DNA from: Morchella semilibera
Taxonomy: Eukaryota; Ascomycota; Pezizomycetes; Pezizales; Morchellaceae
Reading direction: 5' to 3'
Length of the DNA: 64,000 bases
Assembly: GCA_009192285.1 (NCBI GenBank)
Contig: CM018605.1
Location: 1,326,530-1,390,529, forward strand
A model generated the notes under the pieces. It did not search any database, was not told the DNA's origin, and was given only the letters and a program-made list of their open reading frames with translations. Shown one piece after another: positions 46,796-59,438 of this stretch. The translations under genes and the position numbers were made by a program. Position 1 is the first letter of the stretch. Every line of letters begins with the position of its first letter.

Positions 46796-49700
46796 GCCCA
46801 TGTGGGATGTGGGTGGGTGATATGGCCACAGCAATATCGCTCCGAGAATTTTTTGAGTATGGTTGGAAAAGTTTGGGTCCGCATAAAATTACTTATTGGG
46901 GCATCATGCATTTATTTTGTCACAAAGTCTGCTTCAAGCAATTTGTGGTGGTTTTTATTTCTGGTTTGGCACTGCATTTGGTACTAACCTGTTTATTTGT
47001 CTTTATTCTTTCCTATATCTTTCCCTCTTATTTTATATTATGGTTGGGACCTTTGATGTGATGGGGACCTGCATGTGAGCTTGGGGTTTTTTTGTGGGGA
47101 ACCTTGCAATACTTGGCGTGATGTCTTATCGCTCTGGGTACCTTTATGGTTACAAGGAGAGGGTGGGTTGCTTGGCACAAGGGTCGCGGGCGGCATTTAG
47201 ACCTTCCCTTGGTAACGCATAATGATACGCCTCTGCCGTGGTTGCAGCTCACATTTACTTTAGTTTTCTCTTATGAGTTTTATTTGGAGTTATGGTAATC
47301 CGTTGTGGTGGGTCCATGGCGGTTGGTATCTTTTTTTCTTCCTCTTTTTCCCCGACGAATCTCAATATTCTCAATAAATAACTAGGAATTTTATATAAGT
47401 CTTTTTCTCGTAAAAAAATAAATTATTTTGGATATTCCGTTTACGCTCAATCTGATAAACATTGCCGATCCACGAGGTCAATGATTCTTAGACGGGTTTC
47501 CTCTCATTGTGCCGGCCAGCACCTAGACCACTTTGTCTCTTTCTATAACACTAGATCATGGAAATCATTGGTTTTAGGGCATACCTCTGGTTATCTGCGC
47601 GTGCACATAGCCCATTCCATACTTTTGTATCTTTGTCAATCGGGAAACGGACTTTTGTAGCTCAGTCTAGTAGAGTCCCCAAAGAGCTAGATTTCAACTT
47701 AAGCCTTCTTTTTGTCGGTTCTCCGTTGAAATCTTTGAGTGCGGTCTAGACTCGTCTCTTCTAAGCTTGTAAGGTTCATTGTCAACAATGAGCCAGAGTA
47801 TCCAGACGGGGGCGCTAGTGATGCTCACTGCCGCTGTAATCCTTAAAACTCTTCGCCCCAGCGCTTATTTCATGGCTAGGGGTACTTCAGAGAAGCATTT
47901 CCCTATCATGTGATAATGGGATCCCAAGTCTCGGCGTGGCTCTAACGGTTTTATATTTTTTTCTTGGCAACTATTATCACCACGTGTGCGGAGGTGGGCC
48001 GAACTACAATCTTGCGACTCTATTTAGTGCCATTAGGATGGCGAGAAATTGGCAGCCAAGCCAGAACGCTCGCAGACCTCTCGTCTCTTTTCGTGATGTC
48101 TATATGTACCCTTTCGTCTTGCGTTAGCTGGCATTAATGGCCTGCGTACTCAGCTGTTGATATGGGGGTAATGCACAGTGGATTTAATATTTCCTTTTGA
48201 TCCGAGACTGGTAACAAGTCTGAGGGAGGCAGTTAACTGTGGTATGAGACTAGAACGGGGGCTCTGATATGGGGGTTGGTATGATTCCCATTGGAGCTCA
48301 AGGCACCTTCTGATCGCAACCACAAGGCTCGATCAGTCAGTTATCTGGATACCCAAGTCATAAATGAAACCCTTCTGCTCTTCTACAGGCGTCCGCCCCA
48401 GGCTTCTTTACAAAGGGCGTGTCAACTTTGAACGACCCCAGAAGGTTTCTTCTCTGGCTACTCGGATCTGTGACGATTGATTGGCACACGGAGACGGTCT
48501 CGACTCTCGGGGCCGATAAGCTCCCCCTCGTCCACTTCCTCAAGTAGTTGGGAAAAGAATTCCTTTAATTTTTGAAAGGCTGGTCTAGTACTGGCTAGCT
48601 TATACTTTAGAAATCCTTGATAAAGTAATTCTAATCTCTGGTGTCAGTTTTATTTATTGCTCCATCTCTTTCCAGAGGGTCTTACTTTACTTCGTTCATC
48701 ACTACATGTATTCCCCCCACACTGCAGCGTGGAAATAAACCCGAATTGAGGCCTTAGACTAGCCAACGGAGACTTCCCGGTACCGGTCAGTAAGTATGGT
48801 TCATGAACCAAGACATGGTATGGAATTTGAGCACCGAGTCAAGAACTTTGCGAACTGCGAAACTTTCTTATATTACTCCTGCCCTCTAAGCCTCGGGCTA
48901 AATGTCTTGCATATGCCCTCCAAACCGCAGGCTTGCAGAGGCGATCGATCATTGTGGCCGATACTGTTTTTGCTGGCGCTTAGGTGGTTTCCTTAGAAGC
49001 CGAGAAACACCTTCAAACCAGATTACTGTTCTAAGGCTCTCAGTTAAAGGTGAATAGACATCAGGAATGCACCTTAAACAAGCTTAAACCATGTTCCTAG
49101 GCGAGACACGTAAGACGCTGACACTCCAGGCCTATTCCATCGCGCAACTGTTACTAAGATTTAACCAACGAAGCCAATTCAATCCATACACACAAACTAC
49201 AAGTCAAGTACGTCGGTGAATTCTCCTATATTACGCCCCTCTGTTGGCCATGGGGGACGTGATTTTTTATTTATTATTTATTTTTTGTAAGCTGACAAAA
49301 CAATGTTGTCTTACTCAGGATTATAGAGCCACTTAAAAACGCAAAAAAAAATTATTTTACATACCAGTGGTTGTTATCAGAATTTCCGGTCTATTATTCG
49401 GCTACAATTCCAAGAATATCACACTTTCTCCATCGAATGCCTTGGCTTTGCCGAGTGATATTCTGTGATGCTTGGCCTTCTTGGAGTCCCACAGCCCAAT
49501 ATGTGGATATACCCCACTTGACCCCAGTTCTGAGTGCCCAGTAATCGTTGTGGCCCTTATTGCTATTGATGAATATAATATATAAGTACATATATGTCTC
49601 AAAATCTTTAATAAGAGAACACCGTGTACTGATACCACAAGGTAGTCGATATTGGGTTCTCCTCCCAATAGCCTATTGGGATACGGAAATTTACCCGTGG

Positions 49701-52435
49701 ACTTACCATTTATTATAAAGAAACCGAGTAGCTGCTGATAGATCTAAGAAATCTTTGCCCTTCTAATACTATTATCCAGGCATAAATTGATTGCATGTGC
49801 GACCTGCCCTAATGAACAGCCGAACCTAATATTTACTTATAGGATCCCTGCAAGTTATTCTGGCTTACTTTACGAACAAGGTGCATACGTATTTTCCGTC
49901 CCTTCTTGCCCTTCGGAGGACCGCAAAACTAGCGAGATACTCGGATAATATAAGGGATACCAAAAAGTAATCACGCAATGTAATGAATCTTCTCAAAAAC
50001 GATGGCCAAGAGAAAGCACCACCAATGATAATTGGCATGGCTTGGAAAACTGCTATTCCTTGGCTGCCAAGCATTAAACCAATAGTGATATCTCATGATC
50101 GAACATTTGAAGCCACAGCGCTTTCTTGCATTCATGCAACCCTTTCCATGCCGCAGTCCCGCCTCAGGTTGGTAGGTGAGTCATGTGTCGAAGGGCGTAA
50201 GTAGACGATGCTGTAACCGAGATGTGGTTGAAAAGGTGCAGAGTGAGATTGACCGTTTTGTAGCCTTACATTGTATTTATGATTCGCTCACTGACCAGGC
50301 CGTGCAAAGGTCGGATTGAAAATAACAAGTATGTATGTAGACACATCATACATTATTGAAAAATTGTCCGAGTCACCACCACCTGGTCGATTGTTCAAGT
50401 GACATGAGTCGGAGGAGATCAAGTTGTAATTAGCGCCAATGGTGAGGTCACTTTGGACTAGAGTACAACGGCTTGATAGAGTTGCGTTAATGTGCTGCCT
50501 GCCGGGAGAATCAATCACATTTAACAGGGTGATATGATGGTAGAGATGGATGGATACTTTACATGTACTTACACCCAAGTACAAGTACAGTTTTTGAGCC
50601 GGTACATGGTTAAAAACTTCCCATGACCATGGATCTAGTAGGATTAACACTGTACCTACGTGCATATCGATCTTTAGAAGATATACATGTATGTACATGT
50701 ACGGATATGCCAAGGATTTCTGTATCGTGATATCTCATGACCCAGTTAAGGCTTGGGGAGGTCCTTTTTTTTGGTCTGATATGATACTTCTAAGCTGTGA
50801 GCCTCGTTTAATCGACTTGTTCAAAAAGGTTCTTATATATATTGATGTACTCCACCCCCTCCTTTAATAAACCGATTACAGCAACCAGTACCACGTACAG
50901 TACTGTCTGTACAGAATACGGCCGCGGAAACTTTAATAATGCCATGCCAATGTCGATGACGACGCTGATACATACGAATTTGAAGCCAACAGAGTGGAGA
51001 CGGGATACCCCGAAGAAGAACGGTGGTGTCCAAGCGACGTTATGAGAGGAGCCTGACGGAGTGACAGTTCCGCGAGTCGGCGGAATGGAATGCATCTCCC
51101 CAGCGAGTTAAGCCAGCGACCGTGGGCCAGCATCTCGACCCACAGCATCTCGACTAAAACGGAAATACGAGCCAAGAAAATTTTTTTCATACTGGCTCGG
51201 CGACGTGGGATCTTGCTGCTGCTGGTGCTTTTATTCATCTTTGCCCTAACCCCTGCCTTTTTGATTGAGAGTGTAGTTACGTTACATGTGACGAGAATTC
51301 ATTATTGTTGAGCAAGGAAGGTCCAGTGTTCAGGTCAGTGGAGGAGTGGAGAAGTATTTCTTTTTCTCCCTCTTTCTTTCTCTCTCATTTTTTTTTATTT
51401 TATCTTTTTATTTTTTTATCCCCCCCCCCTTCCTCTTTTCCCATCCCTCGGTCGTTTTCTATCAAGTTTTCATCTACAACGATACCGGGGAGAATGGAAA
51501 CAACGATTCCCTTTTTTTTTCTTTACCCCGTTTTGTAAAAACGGAACGATCTTGCACTGCCTCCTTATTTCGACAGGATAAATTGAGTGCTCACGCATGT
51601 TTGGCGGCAGTAGGCGGTCGAGGGGGCTCAACGACCGAATCAGAGGGCTCGTACGGCTTGGCAGGATAACGCCAAGGAAGGCCAAGGAAGGCCAAGGATA
51701 AAGCCAAGAGATTTTGAGCCGGAATAGTATTAGATGCCAATAGTATTTGGCTTGGACGGTGGCACCCCCCCAATCTCCAACGCCATCTGCTTCCACACAA
51801 GGCTCATGGGCAGCAGCACTGGAAAAGGTGAACAGGACGTTCCCAACCCATTCCCCCCCCCCTCTCTCTTTTTTGAGATTGCTATGCTTTGCTTTAATGT
51901 ATGAACGTAAATTTGCATGTAAGAAAGTGTGTAGTGGTACTTCAACGGATGGTCTGTTCGGGGGTCTACTAATACATGTACTCCCTCAGTTCCCTTAGTT
52001 TAGTCTTTAGTAAAAAGTCTTGCATTACAACATTACAAGTAAAAAAAAATTCCCTTTTCTCGTGCCTCCCCCCTCGTGGATTTTCTGGAGCCCGCCACAC
52101 TTCTTCTTCTAAAGTTCACACCCACACCCACAACTACTACTACCTTACCATCCCCCATATCCAATCCAGTATCATCGTTCTTCCCTTCCCGTTGCTTGTT
52201 AATCGGGACGCTGCCCTCCTTCTTAATCAAGACCTTCTCCATTACTCATTTACAGCTGCTCTTCCTTTCCTCATCCTCTTCTTGTAGTTTTTTTTTATTC
52301 TAACCCCCTCCCCCCCCCCCACTTTATTGAACCAAAAAAGGTCCCCTCCCCCAACATATTCATAAGTGTTCCTCCTTCATACCGAGGGACCCCGCAGCAA
52401 CCATAGATTCCATTCACTCCATCCTCGACCAGTTC
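46796..52435. other. 5.6 kb gene-poor spacer, then the pacC upstream region
   Basis: No supported protein gene. The first kilobase is the MAPKK 3' region. TACATGTA lies at 48703, 50560, 50684, 50694 and 51973. From about 51300 the strand becomes pyrimidine-rich with poly-T and poly-C runs. A cluster of PacC-type sites at 51671-51708 is listed separately. The pacC start codon probably lies in an unrecognised exon near the right end. Confidence 0.55.
51671..51708 (+). promoter_or_regulatory. Tandem PacC-type binding sites (four GCCAAG)
   Basis: GCCAAG occurs at 51671, 51681, 51691 and 51703. The first three are exactly 10 bases apart and separated by GAAG or a near variant. The core recognised by PacC zinc fingers is known to be GCCARG. 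The sites lie about 730-770 bases upstream of the first recognisable pacC codons, which suggests autoregulation. That is inference; in Aspergillus, pacC itself is alkaline-induced. Confidence 0.6.
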
Positions 52436-54797
52436 GTGTCGGCTCTTCCCCCCTCCTCCTCCCCCACCTCATCCTCTCCATCTACCCAGCAACAACAACA
52501 ACAGCAGCAGCAGCAACCATCTACAGCGCCCACTTCTGCTCCTCAGCAGCAGCAGCAGCAGCCTCAGCAGCAGCAACCTCAGCAACAGCAGCAGCAAGCT
52601 TCCCCAGTATCTTCCAAGCTGGCTGTCCCACAAAGTCCCGCGACGGCAGCGCCCGTCGCTCCAAGTACTCCGTCGATTCCAGCAAAGGAAGAAACAAACC
52701 TCGCCTGTCAATGGAATGGCTGCCAGGAAAAGTTTGATTCGCCAGAGGAGCTATATGTATGTTGACCCCGCAATGCTGTTTCTCGGTTAGTTAGAAGTCG
52801 GGCTTTGTCGATGTATAGAGAAGGGGGACGTGTTGTGTCGTGTTATTTGTCTTGGAGTTTAAGAGGCTGGGCATTTTTTCGTGTTGAGGGGCTTTTGCTG
52901 ACGTGACTATCAACCTCATCAAAGAACCATTTATGCGATATCCACGTCGGTCGCAAGTCAACTAACAACCTATGCTTAACTTGCGCATGGGGCACCTGCC
53001 GGACAACAACCGTAAAGCGCGACCATATCACTTCCCACATTCGTGTACATGTGCCGCTTAAACCGCACAAATGTGAGTTTTGCGGCAAAGCCTTTAAGCG
53101 ACCGCAGGACTTGAAGAAGCATGTGAAGGTAGGGGCGCTCTTTCGCTGGACTTCCGCAGTTACTTTTTTTGTCTACACTTTCAAATCTTTCCGGGTTCTC
53201 CGCTGACATCGCTTTATCGGCGCCATGTTCCACAGACACATGCGGACGACTCTGTCCTGCTCCGCAGTCCGGAGCCGGATGGTACGGGCAGACGCGCATC
53301 GGGCGTTCATCAGGCTCGCGTGGGTGCACCTTTTGCTTCAAACGGGTATGATCGTGGGAGCTCATTGCTTTCTTTACAGGGAGATAATGTACACTCTCCG
53401 TACACAACTAGTGCTGGTATGCAGCGTGAGTGATCTTTTATGTCGCATAAAACAGAACAAATGACTGATATTTATCATTAGCCCTTGCAGCCACCGCCGC
53501 ACAGGCATATTATGGTAGTATTCTCCAATCTCATAATTTTGGTACACATCCTCATTTTGTGTCAGGCATCGGGGGTTATTACCCAGCTCCGAACGGTGGA
53601 CAAAACCCTGGAGTTTATTATTATCCCCCCCCTCAACCTGCACCCCAGCAAGATGGAATGAACCAGCAACCGCAGCCTGGCGGCGAAAGCAAAAAGCGTG
53701 CATTTGAAGGCGTAGACCAATTCTTCGAGGACGCTAAAAGACACAAGATCCAGCCGGTTTATGATGGAAACATGGCACAGCGCCTCTCCGCTCTTCAGCA
53801 GTTTGTCCCTACCACCTCCGGCGAGACCGTTGACTTTAACGGACACCATGCTGCCACCGTTACTGCTCCGGCTGCTGGACAAAGCCAATACACGCTTCCG
53901 TCTTTGCGTACGAAGCAGGATCTTATTGACGCTGACCATTTCCTGACCCAGCTCTCAGCCAATGTATACGAAAGTCCTGCGGCAGCGGCGGCGGCCGGTG
54001 TCCCCGCTGGAGGCCACTTTACTCAATCTTACCGTAATAACCAGCCAACCTCCCCACACGGTACGCAGACACAGCAGCATAGCCCTAACCACACACCTGG
54101 CCACGATAACGCGCCTGCTGCGGCGGTGATTATGCAAGCGTCGAATTCAACCAGTTCGGGTGGCACATCTGCTTTGACACCCCCAACATCAAACTACACA
54201 ACCTCTCACTCGCCTAACCAGCAGCATGCGACGCCACCTTCTTCATCGCCCCAGTCCGCATCCTCTATGTACCCAAGCCTTCCAGCTATCCCAACCAGTA
54301 GTGAGGCATACCCTGCACCTGTCTCAACAGCACCTGCATCCTCTCTTGGTCCTACCTTCGAATCAGAGCAAAGGCGTAGGATCAGTGTTGGTGTTTTGCA
54401 AAGAGCGAAGCCAGTTCAGGCGGATCAAGATGTGGATATGGATAGGGATGACAATGCGGACAAAAAAAGTGAGGTATCTGACAGTCTTATCGACCCAGAA
54501 CTCGGCGCCTTGTCGGCCGAGACTTCTGTTCCGGCACCCCCCGAAGACCCTGCGAAGGAATGGGAAAAGAACATTGAGCTCCTTTCGAATCTCAGGGATT
54601 ATGTTAAGAACCTGTTACAGGAAGAAGAGAAAAAAGAGCTCTCGGAGCAGGATCAGGTAATGACCGATCAAGACGGTGGTATCAATGCAGAAGCTAGTCA
54701 GGAGGGTGCCGATGGCGGAGGGGCCGAGAAACAAACCGAGGAGCAGACTGATGAGCAGGCTCTCTACCCGGTACTTAGGGCAGTGGCCGTTGCCTAA
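52436..54797 (+). CDS. pacC: pH-response transcription factor PacC/Rim101 (5' end unresolved)
   Basis: This is a zinc-finger regulator of ambient-pH response. Exons 52436-52756, 52925-53128, 53236-53425 and 53491-54797 join in phase to about 673 residues. A Gln-rich N-terminus (about residues 20-58) leads to three C2H2 fingers: [10 protein letters not shown] with [37 protein letters not shown], then [25 protein letters not shown]. These are essentially the PacC pattern. The C-terminal part has [30 protein letters not shown] and an SLIDPEL segment, and ends VLRAVAVA. The first base given is only the left limit. The frame there opens with GTG, and no ATG lies between it and the in-frame stop at 52328, so an upstream exon should supply the start. 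Confidence 0.93.
52492..52597 (+). repeat. CAG/CAA repeat coding for poly-Gln in PacC
   Basis: Interrupted CAG/CAA runs in the first recognisable pacC exon give three or more poly-Gln blocks broken by Pro, Ser and Thr. They lie before the zinc fingers. Confidence 0.9.
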
Positions 54798-56308
54798 GAG
54801 TTTTAAGAGCAAACATTGCATCTCAATAAAATGGGGGATGGAGGGAGGGTGCCCATAAGAGAGAGGGGAGAGAGTAGGACCTATTTTTTTATTTTCTTTT
54901 TTTTTCAGTTGTTGTGGTCTCTTTTGTTGGGATAGGTTGTAACGTTTCCTTGATTTCTTGTTCTACTTAAGTATTATTGGTCTATGTATGTTCCGTACTT
55001 TCACTTCTCACGTCCTTCTTTTGACATCTCAAAAAGAAAGGGTGTACCCTTACTGCCTTTGTTGAAAAGAGGGGCACCTTTTTCTCTTATGATGAATCTT
55101 TTGGTGTGGCTTCTATCTTGGGTTGCTGTTGAGATGGTATTTCTTTTGATGTCTTTTTTGTCAGTCTGCCTACACCCCAACTATCATGCGAGCAAAAACT
55201 ATATTCTATAGGTGGTGGTGATGGGTGGGATAAATGGGAGGTGTTTCAAATTTTCATGACTTGTTACATTCGAAGATTGCCATTTTGAAAAGAAAAAAAA
55301 GAAAAAAGATATGTTAATAAAATGTCTATGATCCCGAATATGATTGTGCCTGTTCTACAACCCCTATTATTGCTTTAGAACGAGGCTCTAAAACTTGCAT
55401 CAAGCTTCCCGAATCCAGGTCAGCCTTGCCATGCCAATCGGGTTTAAAAGTCGTCGTCAGTGTGCTTTTGAGATTGTGCAACTCTCCGCTCTCTGGTATC
55501 TGAACGCTCCACTTGTCTTCATCCGATCTCTTAGCTGTGGCTTGGTACGGTTGAAATCACTCGGTCCTCCCATCCCATCTGCCAGATTATGCTTGGCCCC
55601 AAGCCAAACCAAGCCAAAACCAAGACTTCAGCCCTTGACGACCTGCCGTTTGAGCTGTATGGGTATACGTACTCATGTTGTGTTGTTGTTGTTGTTGTTG
55701 TTGGGAGAGGTCTAGTATCCCCAATTACGGGAGATCGGTGAGGATGGATGAAATCTAAAGCATGGGGGAGGAGGAGGTGGAGAGAAGGAGGTGGTGGTGG
55801 TTGTGTTGAAAGGGTGTCGTTCGAATGACGGCTGTCTTAGGGAACTGTAGACTAGTTCTGGTTTGCGTCCGAAAATTAGAGTATTGAGACCTTTCCTGAA
55901 GAGAGTTCCCCCTTAAGCTTGTGTGAAATAAAGTATGGTAGATAGAGCGGGTAGATATATCCATATGGAACATGGAACATGCCGTCCGCAAAGCCTTGTC
56001 GTCTGGCTGGACCTCGTGGAGCACGTTTAAGTTGACCTCACCTCACTGCACACCCAACCATTCTGATACGCGCCAAGTCCTCGAGCAGTCAGAATTTCGA
56101 TCCGGTTTTGATCCCCGTAGGGCCGATAGTCGGGCTTCCACGCTGCACGGATCACCGCTAGCTTTCAGGGTACATACTCCAAGCTGTGGAGTGCCGAGGA
56201 GAGCCGCCGAGATACGATAACATAACCTCCCATTTGCGCAGAAAAAAAAAAATCAAAATCCAGCAGCGTAATTAGTATAAGCCCCCCTGGAAATATCCTG
56301 ACGCAAGG
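54798..56308. other. Intergenic: pacC 3' region and Bor1-like promoter
   Basis: No gene seen. A GTT microsatellite lies at about 55677-55704. GCCAAG cores, on either strand, occur at 55592-55597 and 56072-56077, the latter 230 bases before the transporter ATG. Confidence 0.6.
55677..55704. repeat. GTT trinucleotide microsatellite
   Basis: About eight tandem GTT units between pacC and the Bor1-like gene. Confidence 0.85.
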
Positions 56309-58951
56309 ATGAGTACGAGTCAAGAATCGATCCAAGTCGCTGAAACAGGAGCGGGAGATATGGAAAGTTCTTCAATATCGTTTAATGGGGTGTCTGAGAA
56401 GAATTGGGGAGAAGGTGGTCATGGCCATGGCCAGGTATGTGCTGTTGTTGTCTTGTGCTTGTGTTTTGGTTGCGGCGCTAACATTGGATGGAACGATGGC
56501 GTCGTCGCAGGCTCGATTGGAAGAACAACCACCGCAGCACACGGCGCACACGAGTCGGTTGTCCACGACTATCTCAAGAGGCTCAACTGGTGGCGGGACA
56601 GCGAAAAAGACGATGTGGTTGGGGCGTGGAATGATCAATGACATTAGGAGGAGGGCGCCATATTATTGGTCGGATTGGACCGACGCGTGGGATTATAGGA
56701 TTATCCCTAGTACGAGTAAGTGACAACGCCCAATAAAGTATCGTGAATTTTAGTACTCATGATGGTTTTGCAGTTTATATGTTTTTTGCGAAGTAATAGC
56801 TCATATCCCCAAGAGAAACGGTTCTCTAAAAAAAAAAAAACTCTAAACGGCTCAACCACTAACTGCTTGAAATATAAAGTGTTTTACCAGCACTTGCTTT
56901 TTCGTTTGATATGTGAGTAATGATTTCAGTAGTGGTTGAACTATCATTGACTCCTGTTATCCGTACCAGGTTCGAGAAGACAAACATGTCATACGGCGTG
57001 AATGAAGTATTACTTGCCTCCGTACTCGGCGCTGTGGTATTTTCATTTGTGGCTGCGCAGCCACTGTGTATTGTAGGTGTTACTGGACCTATCACAGTGT
57101 TCAACTAGTAAGTTTCCATTTGATTGACCATGGGCATAGGTTAGGGTATTGTACTAATGCTTTGGGTAGTACTGTTTACGATATCGTAACTCCAAGGTAT
57201 TTCTATCTCAAAAGCATAGTATTGATGTAGCGCCGAATAACATCATAAACAGAGGAATTCCATACTTCAAGTTTATGTGCTGGATTTGTCTGTGAGTATC
57301 CAATGCGAACTCCCGGCCTGTCAGCTGAACTAAACGGAAACTTGATCAGGTGGTCAATGATCATGCATATGATACTTGCCATTACGAATGCCTGCAATGC
57401 GGTCAAATGGGTCACTCGCTTCTCTTGCGACATCTTCGGGTAGGTACTTTATCTTTATACTCTATCCGAGTGTATACTTATCGTGCTCACACATTAGCTT
57501 CTATGTTGCTTTTATCTATCTCCAGAAGGGAATCCAGATTTTGACGCTCCAATGGCATGCAGGTGATGCTGCTGCCCATCTTTCCATCTCGATCTCATTA
57601 CTTGTGTTAATGGTCGGGTACGGATGTGGGGTTATTGGGGATAGTAATCTTTTTAAACAGCCAGTCAGGACGTTTTTGAAAGATTATGGCACACCCCTAA
57701 CTGTTATATTCTTCACGGGCTATCAGTTTATCGGGAAAATGGCGGATATTAAACTGGATCAGCTCCCCATCTCGAAGGCATTTCATCCGACAGTTGAGAG
57801 GTCGTGGCTGGTTGACTTTTGGAATATTGAAGTCGGTCACGTATTTTTGGCAGTCCCGTAAGTGTGCCCAGCTTTTGGCGGAGAGGCAGACTTGGGAATG
57901 TGCTGACAGTCGTTGCAGATTCGCAATTCTGCTGACTATTTTGTTCTACTTTGATCACAACGTTTCTAGTCTTATTTGCCAGGGAAGTGAATTTCCGCTG
58001 AAGAAACCGGCCGGATTTCACTGGGATATCTTCATTCTCGGAATAACCACCGGCGTCGCTGGTATTCTTGGACTCCCAGCTCCAAATGGCCTTATTCCCC
58101 AGGCACCATTCCACACTGCGTCTCTGTGTGTCACACGAAAGAGGGTGGATGATGCGGAGGAATACAAGGGCAAGACTGAAACCGTGATTGACCATGTTGT
58201 TGAACAGAGGGTCAGCAATCTCTTGCAGGGATTGATGATTTTGGGAATCATGACTGGTCCGCTGTTGATAGTTCTTGGATTGATCCCACAGGCCGTGTTA
58301 GCTGGATTGTTCTTCGTTATGGGTATCCAGGCGTTGCAAGAGGTATCTATTTCTCCTCCCAACTCCGAAGAACTGGAAGCTAACGACATCGAAGAACGGA
58401 ATGACGCTCAAGATCGCTTACCTCCTGAAGGATCGTGCGTTGACCCATGGCGGAGATCCATTGAATAGATGCAGAAAGGGAGCGGTTTGGACGTTCGTGG
58501 CCATTGAACTTGTGGGATTTGGAGCAACATTCGCGATCACGCAGACAATTGCTGCCATCGGGTATGTGTTGACTTGATAATAAAATAAAACTCTGGAGTG
58601 AGCTAATTATTGTCTAGATTCCCGGTGTTTATTCTTCTGCTCATTCCTGCAAGGACAAATATCCTGCCAAAATACTTCACTGTTGAAGAATTGGGGATCC
58701 TGGATGCGCCAACTGCATCTCCCTTTACCCTGGAGTCAGCCGGTGGCAGCTATGGGGACTACCCGGAGAGCGTCGATATTAGTCCTACAGATTCTGAGAC
58801 AATCGACACAGGGGCTCTCTCAGATAGCGATGAGAGTGTTATGGAAAGGGGGGATTCGATGAGATTGGAAAGGAGGAGACCTTCAGCTGTGAGACCCGGC
58901 AATGATGCTGAGATTGGGGGAGGGCCACAGCATAGACGGGCACGGAGGTGA
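56309..58951 (+). CDS. BOR1: Bor1-like borate/bicarbonate-family anion transporter
   Basis: This is a multi-pass membrane protein of the HCO3- transporter (SLC4-like) family, close to yeast Bor1, which exports borate. I join 12 exons: 56309-56434, 56511-56715, 56774-56792, 56880-56912, 56970-57107, 57170-57196, 57253-57291, 57350-57439, 57498-57857, 57919-58342, 58395-58561, 58618-58951. They give 653 residues, all in phase. Landmarks are RRAPYYWSDWTDAW, YGVNEVLLAS, QPLCIVGVTGPITVFNYTVYDI, YLQKGIQILTLQW, FYFDHNVSSLICQ, LGLPAPNGLIPQAP, LQGLMILGIMTGPLL and AAIGFPVFILLLIP. The C-terminal tail is acidic, then basic. Exons 3, 4, 6 and 7 are tiny (19-39 nt), so automatic models may miss them. The direction and substrate of transport are inferred from the family. 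Confidence 0.92.
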
Positions 58952-59438
58952 AAATATTGATTAGATTTAATTCACTTTTACCAAGTGAAATTAAGGTTGT
59001 AATAGGGGACCAAAAGTAAATTAGAATATGTATGTAATGACCACGAACTAGATATCACGAATTGAACCGCTACGAGCTTTAACTATCATATAAAAGGCAA
59101 AAATATACCTGCACATGCACAGATACAACAAGAGTGCTTCGTAACTCCATCTGGATTGACAGGATATAGTAAAACGTGGGGCTCATTTCCAAGGGTTACC
59201 AAGGGTCTTTTGGTCTTGGCAGCTAAACAACATTGTTATGCAAGTGGGGGAACGGATTACAACCAGAGCTCTCTCTTCTCCTGCAGGTTCGACCACCTCC
59301 GCAACGCAACCTTCTCACTCCATCATCAGCACCTTTCATTTGCTTCCACTGTGCTTAACCTCTGCACCTCTCTTGCATACCCGTTAGAAAAGCAGCTAAC
59401 ACACTCTTCTATCCATTTAACCAATTAACTCTGACATC
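58952..59438. other. Intergenic between transporter and EB1 gene
   Basis: A 487-base gap. CT-rich sequence at about 59275-59420 looks like the EB1 leader. No further gene is seen. Confidence 0.6.
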
